Positions 57,001 through 64,000 of a stretch of DNA of 64,000 bases are shown here, in pieces. Under the pieces are notes generated by a model. It had not been told where the DNA came from. It saw only the letters and a list, made by a program, of their open reading frames with translations, and did no database searches. Both the position numbers and the translations under genes were made by a program. The first letter of the stretch is position 1. Each line of letters starts with the position of its first letter. The stretch is from Brachionus rotundiformis (lineage: Eukaryota; Rotifera; Eurotatoria; Ploima; Brachionidae): assembly GCA_016802295.1 (NCBI GenBank), contig JAESIW010000122.1, positions 1 to 64,000 of the forward strand, written 5' to 3'.

Positions 57001-60000
57001 TGAGCAAATTATCATTCAATGCTGGACTTGATCCATTTTGGTCATTGTCCAAGTTATTTCTAGAGTCCAATTTGGACTGTTTATGGCGAAAACTTGATCT
57101 CTTTTATATTTTGGTAAAATGAATAAATTTTTAACACAGGATCAGAAATTAATAAGTTTACTTTTGAATCATTCTCTGCATTTTGCTTTGACTGCATTTG
57201 TTTCAAATTTTGGTCATCATTTGGTTGATTTATTTCCGGCTTTAGGTGCAGAATAGTCTCTCTAAGGGAATCAATCTGAACAAGGATGTCTTCGATTTCG
57301 ATCAGTTTCGAGTCTTTGTCCCTAAGTTCTTGTCTGAAACGAATATGGGGATCAAGCATGCTGGCCAAAGCCAGTTTACGGAACACATTTCCATGGTTGT
57401 CTTTAATAAAACTCAAAAAACCTCGCACATCACTGAACAAATACTTAAATACAAATTATTTAGATTAATTTTTAAAAATTTTAATTAATTCTCAATTAAA
57501 TTAGTGACTTTCTTTTGAATTTATAATCTAAATTAATATTTTTAATTGTTAAATTAAAAACTATATAATTTTTAAATAAAATAGAGAAAAATTTATTAAT
57601 TTTAATTATTAATTAGAAATGCAAACAGAGAAGAAAATTTGTATTATTGAATAAATTTCTGGCCAAATTGACCAAATAGTGAACCTACCAGATTTTCTTG
57701 GCTTGATAGTTGATTCTGCATGTTTAAAAATCTGTCAACCAGAGGTTTTAAGATAATTTCAACAACAACTGCATCTATGTTAAACGCTGTTCCATCTGGA
57801 CCAGTTGGTGGCGATAAATCATAAGCCAAATTTTGCGGCATCAACACTTCACTACCAATTCTAACTGTTACATGAGGATAATAGTGACCGTAGCCGAGTA
57901 GCGGGTCATTGCAATAGCCAAATAGAGAGTGAAATGTTTCCATTATATGGTTAATGTCACTTTTTTGAATAAATGTCCTAAAAAAGCTTTCAAATCGTTT
58001 GCGATTTTTTTTAAATAGCCTGCCAAGTATTAGCTTAACTCGACCTCTTAACTGGTCACTTAAAAATGATTTAGTGTTTGTGTTACAATGAACACATCCA
58101 AGCCACTTGATGTTCCTAAGTGCCAAATCGGCAGCTATATAATAGCTATCATTGTATTTATTTTCCAATTCATCTAAGTAGTTTATCGAAGATGGCGATA
58201 GAGAGAGATTTTTTCTGGCATACTCAAGCTTATCATCTATATCCTTACTTGGCAATATGTCTATGGAAATCAAATTCTCTAGAATGTTCAATGATAAATC
58301 ACAAAGTTTTAAGCAATTTTCTTTCAAAATGACCGAATGTGCGCCCTTTAGGATCATGTTGAGATTAAGGCTACCATCGGTGTTTATGAGACCAGTGCTA
58401 CCAGCTGCTTCTTCAAATTGTTCATAGCAAAACTGGTAGTTAATATTAGAATCACTAAAACTAACCAAACGATCTAAATTAGTTTTATCTTTTTCAATTT
58501 GAACTTCTAAATTAGATTGCTCAATTAGATTTATTTTTTTCTTTATGTATGAAAATTTTTGCTCAAATTCTTTGGGCCATTGGACACATTGATGGTCAGG
58601 CTTTTTGTACTTTCTGCCCGAAAAGCAATTGTACTCTTTTCTTAAGGTATCTTTAAGTAATTCAGTATTTTGATTGAATTGTTCCAATTCGCTTTTGGTA
58701 AATGGTGTTGTGGCAAACTGTTGACGAATGCCTTTTTCTCCATTTAATCTCCAGGACTTTTGTCTTATTGAGTGAAAGTCGTCATCTATGTATTTAATTC
58801 TCCTACAAACAAAAATCAATTACCTAAAAGCCAACCAAAGCAAACCAACAGGCAAGACAAGTCAAACAACATACACACAATATTTAAAGAAGCATACCCA
58901 TTTTTAAAGTATATGCGTTTTCCATTAAAGTCAGCGCTAAATTTAGGTAAAAACCATTTGTAAGTTTTAATAGATTTGATAGATTTCATTCAAAGAATTA
59001 AAAAAATTTTAAAAAAATGTCTTGTTTCGTCAATTAAATTGTTTTAATTGTAATCAAGAGATAAAAAAAGTAAATTTTAAATTTTAGAATACATAAACTG
59101 TATTCTTGCTACTTTTTTTTTATTTTATCAAAATATAATGTTTAAATTTTAGTCCATTCTGAATAACTATGATCAAATCGAAAATAAAATAAAGACTAAA
59201 TATATCTCTTTACTATTTTAAATAGATAATTTGAAAGAATTTTTTTAAAAAATTGTCATCTAAAGGACAAAATTCATAGAAGAAAAAAAGTGAATTGCTA
59301 ATGGCAATTTCAGTCAATATTAATAATAATTTAAAAAAAAACTAATTTTAAATATTTTCCAAAGGATTTTAAAGATTATATAAATTACTTAAATTGTTTA
59401 ATTAAAAAATAAGAATCTAAATTTTTTCATCAAATTTCTAATCATATTCTGATAAATTATAATAACTATACTAAAAATTATTATTAATTTAAATTAAGAT
59501 TTAATTAATTAAAATAAATTGACGAAACATTGGATGATAGATTTAAAAAGATAAGAAGAAGCTCATTTTTGTAGCATAAGAATGTCCAATAATCACTTAC
59601 CTAATTCTTGTTTGAAAACTTGACTCGTATTTTTTCCTCTTGGCAAAATAGCTCATGTTGTCAAGATTAAATTGGTTTTTGTTCATTAGATCATTTTCTA
59701 GATATATTTGATTAATTATGTTCAAAAACTCGTTTGTTACATTGCCATTTTTGGCACAATTTTCCACATAATGATTGTGAAAGTAGTCATCGTCTTCGAC
59801 CAAGTCGACTGAGCCGACACCCATCAATATACACAAGTCATTCAAATTGGCAGGTATTGACAAACTGTTTATTTTGTAGAAATCATCTTGTTCTTTTATG
59901 GTAAAATCGGTAATTTCTACCACACGACAATTTAAATAGTCCAAGCACCACAAATAGCCATCAGCTTGCCATTTAGAGCTTAGCAAACATCTCATTACGG

Positions 60001-61739
60001 CAATATCAAAATAAGTAGCATCACGTACATTTGATGTTAAATTTTTTAAATTTTCTTTTATCTTATCATTTGAATTTTTTAATTTCATATAAGTCTCATT
60101 CAATTTGAAAGTTTTGGATTTTTTTACCAGATCGTCATCTTGTTTTTGCTCAACTGTGCCAAACTCTCTCAGCTTTACACTGTTACAATTTGGACAAGAT
60201 AGACCAGAGTTCATGTGCACATTAGTAGCTGAAAAATTGCACTTGGAACATGTGAGAGTTGCGGAATTTTTTCCATTATTTGTCAATGTCACAGATGAGG
60301 TGTCCGAAATGCTGCAAATTGAGCTCATATGAGCCAATGGTGCCTTGTGATTGCTGTTATTGCTTGAATTCAATGAATACTTGGGTCTACGAGCTTCATT
60401 TATCACAATTAGGCTATCTCTTATTGTATCTCCTTCGAAGTCACTCATTTGGCTCATCATGTTCGAGTCAGATTCTTCAATTCGGCTTGAGATATTCAAC
60501 AATTTTGAATTTCTTTCTGTATCTGATCTAGTTAGACTTTCAATACAACTATTCGAAGCTCTCATTGAAGAATCACTTTGGTAAACTGAATTGTTTACTT
60601 GTTCGTGTTGTTTGGGCTTTTCTGTCGCATCCTCACTGCCCATATAAATTTGACCAAAGTGCTTGGCATCCTCTTTTTTCTCATTTTTGTCGCTTTTGCT
60701 TTGGTTAATGGAAGTTCGTGTTTGTACAAGAGGTTCTTCACGAGTCAAGTATTCGTGATTAAGCTTGACTGGTGTGTTAAAAATGGCCACATTTGGCTGT
60801 CGACACGACCATAGAGCTTCCCAAATTTGAAGACCATTGTTCAACTTGAGATTGTCCAAGTCAGATGGAGTAATACTTTTGATTATTGGTATAAACAAGT
60901 AAACAAATAGCTGGACAGTAGACACTGAATGTAAATAAGTGTTGTCCATTGCTTTTTCAGATTTGGACAATCTTTTAGGCTTGGATGAGGAGGCGTTGTC
61001 TTTGCATTCGGACGCTGCGTCTATTATAAGCCAATGCAAGGTGTAAAGAAGCTTGGTCTCTGTTTTGTTTAATTTTGCAGAGGGATTTTTTTCTTGCCGA
61101 TGTACCAATGTGGATGCACATGCGTGTATAATGTGCGGAAATGAGGCCTTAATAAACGCCCATCTTGAAATACTACTAATAGCATCGGACAGACCAGGTG
61201 ACAGACCATGAAGTATATTTTGAACAATGACTCGTTCAAAATTCTTAAAAAGGAAATCAATCAAAATATTTTTATTATAGAAAACTTGGTCTTAAGATGC
61301 AAACTATCTTAATTTTGGTAAAAGCAAATTTTGGAGAAAAAGATAATTTTTATAATTGTAAAATAAGTATTAGATATAAACCAATAATCAGTGTTTAATT
61401 AGTTTAATTAGTACCAAATTGATTATTTTTGGTTTTAATTCTAGAAACCTTTAAAATATTTAACAAAAAAATATAAAATGAGAAATGATTTTTCCAATAA
61501 AATAATTATTATTTTTTGGCATAAAGTGTTACTATCTTCGAAATATCATACTAGAAAATTATTTAATAAATTTAATTTTATAATTAGAAACATACAAGTG
61601 CATGAGCTTCGGTCAGAGGTCCAAATTTTTGCTTTATGAATAAACTGGTCTGGTTCCAAAAGAAAAATTGAATTGGTATTGGCACAATATCGTCATTGTT
61701 CTCGTCTTTGTCTTGTTCGCTTTTTTTACGTTTTGGCAT
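48001..61739 (-). CDS. UNC80: UNC80, NALCN channel complex subunit, 17 exons
   Basis: Exons: 61596-61739, 59601-61243, 57689-58802, 57162-57443, 56311-57100, 54925-56189, 54221-54705, 53760-54154, 53490-53630, 52735-52941, 52336-52676, 52079-52274, 51895-52016, 51260-51805, 49764-51155, 48955-49573, 48001-48902. They sum to 10,584 bases, 3,528 codons, and every junction fits in phase. The start (IPIQFFFWNQTS, then NILHGLSPGLSDAISSISRW) and TETKLLYTLHWLIIDAA are typical of UNC80. UNC80 is a large HEAT-like scaffold that links UNC79 to the NALCN sodium-leak channel in neurons. Human UNC80 has about 3,260 residues, so the size fits. Exon 10 carries an in-frame TGA at 52934-52936 if the only AG acceptor is used. 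Its 5' end faces ABT1 across about 620 bp. Confidence 0.95.
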
Positions 61740-62357
61740 TTTGTACTCAATTCATAAGATAATTTTTAATATCAAAAATAAAATAAAAAACAACTAAAAA
61801 TTATGCTCATTTAATCTTGTTATTTTATCGATTTTCAAGTTTTTTTTTTCTTCATTTAAGGATTCATTAAGACATTGGATTACAAATATCTTTTTTATTT
61901 GAATTTATTCCTTGTTGCATTCGCTTTGCTCTACACAAGCTTCCGTTTTTTATCATAAATTATGAAATCAGTTTTAGACTTAAATTTATTTTATCGGCAC
62001 ATATTTTAAATAAAGCAAAAGTGCGCTTATTATAAAATATTGGTTGATTTATTTTCCATCAAATAATACACTGCCTAATATCTCTTGTAGAACAACTTAA
62101 TCTATTTATCTTATCTAATTTCAGATAGCAAAAAGTTTTTTTTTCTTTATTACCTCCCATATAGAATATTTATTGCTTTTAATGAATTTTAAATGATAAC
62201 CAAATTTAATATTGATTGTATCAATTACGCTCCGATAATGCCAAATCGAAGAGCAACCCAAAAGACAACTTAGTTTTACCAGATAGGATTTTTTCTTTTT
62301 TAAAATTAGTAAAATGTGCAAATTTTATTTTAAAAAATAATAATTATAAATTATAAA
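61740..62357. promoter_or_regulatory. Shared upstream region of UNC80 and ABT1
   Basis: The two genes diverge from this 618-bp stretch. It is AT-rich with no frame of note, so it is a candidate two-way promoter. No specific element was identified. Confidence 0.45.
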
Positions 62358-63174
62358 ATGGAAAATATCCAAGAAAATTTTGAAAAAGACTTGCCAGAGT
62401 CTCAAAGCAGCGCTGAAGAAGCACTACCAGAAAATAAAAAACTAAAAACCAATGCTGAAAGTGATGATGAACTTTGCCAAGATGTAAATGAGAAAAAAAA
62501 TACACCTGGTGTTATTTATCTCAGTCGTATTCCGACTAAGATGAATGTGAAGATTATTCGCGACTATTTCAGCAATTTTGGTCAAGTGGACCGCATTTAT
62601 TTGGAACCAATGGAACAGAAGAGAAAAAATCAACCGCGAGCTTTTTCAGAAGGTTGGGTCGAATTTAAAAAGAAAAAAAATGCCAAAAGAGTGGCCACAA
62701 TGCTGAACAACATGCAAATAGGTGGCAAGAGGCGCAATCCATGGTTCCACGAGCTCTGGAATATAAAGTACTTGAAAAACTTTCGATGGACTCATTTGAA
62801 CGAAAGACTTGCTTATGAGCAAGAAACTCGCAAGCAACGATTGAGACAGGAAATAACCATGGCCAAGAAAGAAGCCAATTTTTATATTCAGAATGTGGAA
62901 AAAAGTAATCAAGCAATTAATTAATTAAATTAAAATTTTAATTTAACAGTTGTTTATTTTTAAAGACGAGAAACGCAAACGATTCGAAAAGAAACAAAAA
63001 GGCCAAGAAACTGAAACCCATAACGAACAAAGTGGTTCAAAAATTGACCAAACACCAAAAACAAGCCAGAATGATGACAATGAAGACTCGAGACCAAAAA
63101 ATAAGCATCCTATTTTTGAACGAAAAATAAAAGTCACAGGAAATGATTCTTTTTTAAAACAGATTTTTTCCTAA
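62358..63174 (+). CDS. ABT1: Activator of basal transcription 1 / Esf2-like ribosome biogenesis factor, 251 aa
   Basis: Exon 1 (62358-62904) and exon 2 (62966-63174) join in phase across a 61-bp intron. The donor is GTAATC and the acceptor is AAAG at 62965; an earlier AG would give a stop. One RRM lies at residues about 53-130 (GVIYLSRIPTKM, YFSNFGQVDRIYLEP, EGWVEF). It is followed by the family signature FRWTHLNERLAYE and a helix (RQEITMAKKEANFYIQ). The end KQIFS resembles the conserved C terminus. ABT1 and yeast Esf2 act in early small-subunit processing in the nucleolus. Confidence 0.92.
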
Positions 63175-63836
63175 ATAAATTTATAAAAATAATCATTTAT
63201 TAGTTCCATCGTCCATCTTAGATAATCTATTATCTTTTGAAAATTTAGATTTATGTGCCCAAATAGATGATTTATTTAAATCTGTTTTTTAAAATCAAAT
63301 TATAAAAATTATTTTAATAAAACAAATTCAATAAGCAGAAAAAATCATTTTTTACCAAAAAATTAGATCAAAAATTAAAATGTCTTCAAAATTTATTTTT
63401 TCGTTTGTTTGTGAACAAGCCCTTAAACTTTTGATAAATGATAAAAAAAAACCTAAATTTATTTATTTTGATTGTAAAGCTTTATATATAACATTTATCC
63501 AGCTTATTATTTAAAAGTCAATTTGAGTTATATAATTTGTGAAGTAAATAAAATCTTTTGTGACAATTAATTTGATAATTTTTATCCATGTTTAAAAGAT
63601 ATTAAATTTTATTTAATCTTTACAGTATTTTTAAATTGATAATTTGTTTTACAGCTTTGTTTCAACAACTTTATCTTATTCAAATAAAAGTGTACCCTAA
63701 ATTTCCTAAATACCAGGAATATTTAAATTGAAAGAAAATAATTCTATTAAATTAGAAATATCTTATTTAGATAAAAAAGATTTTATTTTGATATTTATAT
63801 CTTGAACACAAAAAGTTTATTTTAAAATAAAATATA
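63175..63836. other. Intergenic stretch, AT-rich
   Basis: No gene or clear repeat is seen between ABT1 and the second GH3 gene. Confidence 0.5.
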
Positions 63837-64000
63837 ATGATACCGAAAATTTTTATTCTGTTTTGTGTTTTGCTAGGCTTAAATGATGCAGTTGACATTG
63901 ACAAGCTTTTAAATTCAATGACCATAGAAGAAAAATGTGGTCAGATGACTCAAGTTACTTTTGATGTAATTGAAAAATCTCCCAAGCCAACAGACTTTAA
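63837..64000 (+). CDS. Second family 3 glycoside hydrolase, N-terminal part (cut by window edge)
   Basis: The ATG at 63837 opens a signal peptide (IFILFCVLLGL) followed by AVDIDKLLNSMTIEEKCGQM, nearly identical to residues 18-37 of the GH3 protein at 44856-47195. The frame runs off the window after 54 codons. The two genes are inverted relative to each other and lie on opposite sides of UNC80 and ABT1. Confidence 0.9.
   Translation, partial: MIPKIFILFCVLLGLNDAVDIDKLLNSMTIEEKCGQMTQVTFDVIEKSPKPTDF

Noticed and set aside
1..64000. CRISPR array, rRNA or bacterial operon features
   Set aside because: No spaced repeat array, rRNA segment or ribosome-binding-site pattern was seen, and genes are spliced.

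Overview
The window looks like nuclear DNA of a small-genome invertebrate animal. It is very AT-rich, its introns are mostly 50-150 bp with clean GT-AG ends, and it carries animal genes: UNC80, NLE1, TM2D2, an RNF34/RFFL-type ubiquitin ligase and an axonemal-type dynein pseudogene. A rotifer such as Brachionus would fit, but that is inference from composition and gene structure, not a proven identification.

The window has two parts. Bases 1 to about 30,000 are an accessory island. It holds, in order: repeat ends joined to TTAGGG-like tracts; an unidentified acidic protein; a decayed dynein heavy chain copy; a two-exon, 593-residue membrane glycoprotein that resembles a viral envelope protein; and a large Helitron-family element. 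That element joins a ubiquitin-specific protease (USP) domain, 21-residue repeats, a DUF6570-like domain, an HUH replication initiator, a PIF1 helicase and an EEP endonuclease. It is broken by one in-frame stop and a 903-base assembly gap. A patchwork of foreign fragments follows at 15.8-19.9 kb: a three-gene block like a small DNA virus (SF3 helicase, small spliced protein, possible capsid protein) and two orphan coding scraps. Telomere-like tracts and an inverted-repeat element that itself ends in such tracts lie between the pieces. From 20 to 30 kb there are MULE transposase remnants, MITEs and a cluster of very small multi-exon genes, partly duplicated.

Bases 30,000 to 64,000 are ordinary gene-dense chromosome. 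The genes are RNF34/RFFL-like (-), a 124-residue unknown (+), NLE1 (-), tRNA-Pro(UGG) (-), an RBM4/lark-like RNA-binding protein (+), two convergent dual-specificity phosphatases, a UMA-domain protein (+), TM2D2 (-), a secreted GH3 glycosidase (-), UNC80 in 17 exons (-), ABT1 (+), and the start of a second GH3 gene (+) at the right edge. Exon phases were checked by hand and agree through NLE1, TM2D2, UNC80, ABT1, the UMA gene and several small genes.

The most novel candidate is the Helitron-family element with a USP-type protease as its N-terminal part and an envelope-like glycoprotein gene 161 bp upstream on the same strand. Second is the repeat family and viral patchwork bounded by telomere-like DNA. 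Both are hypotheses from sequence reading; no database search was possible.
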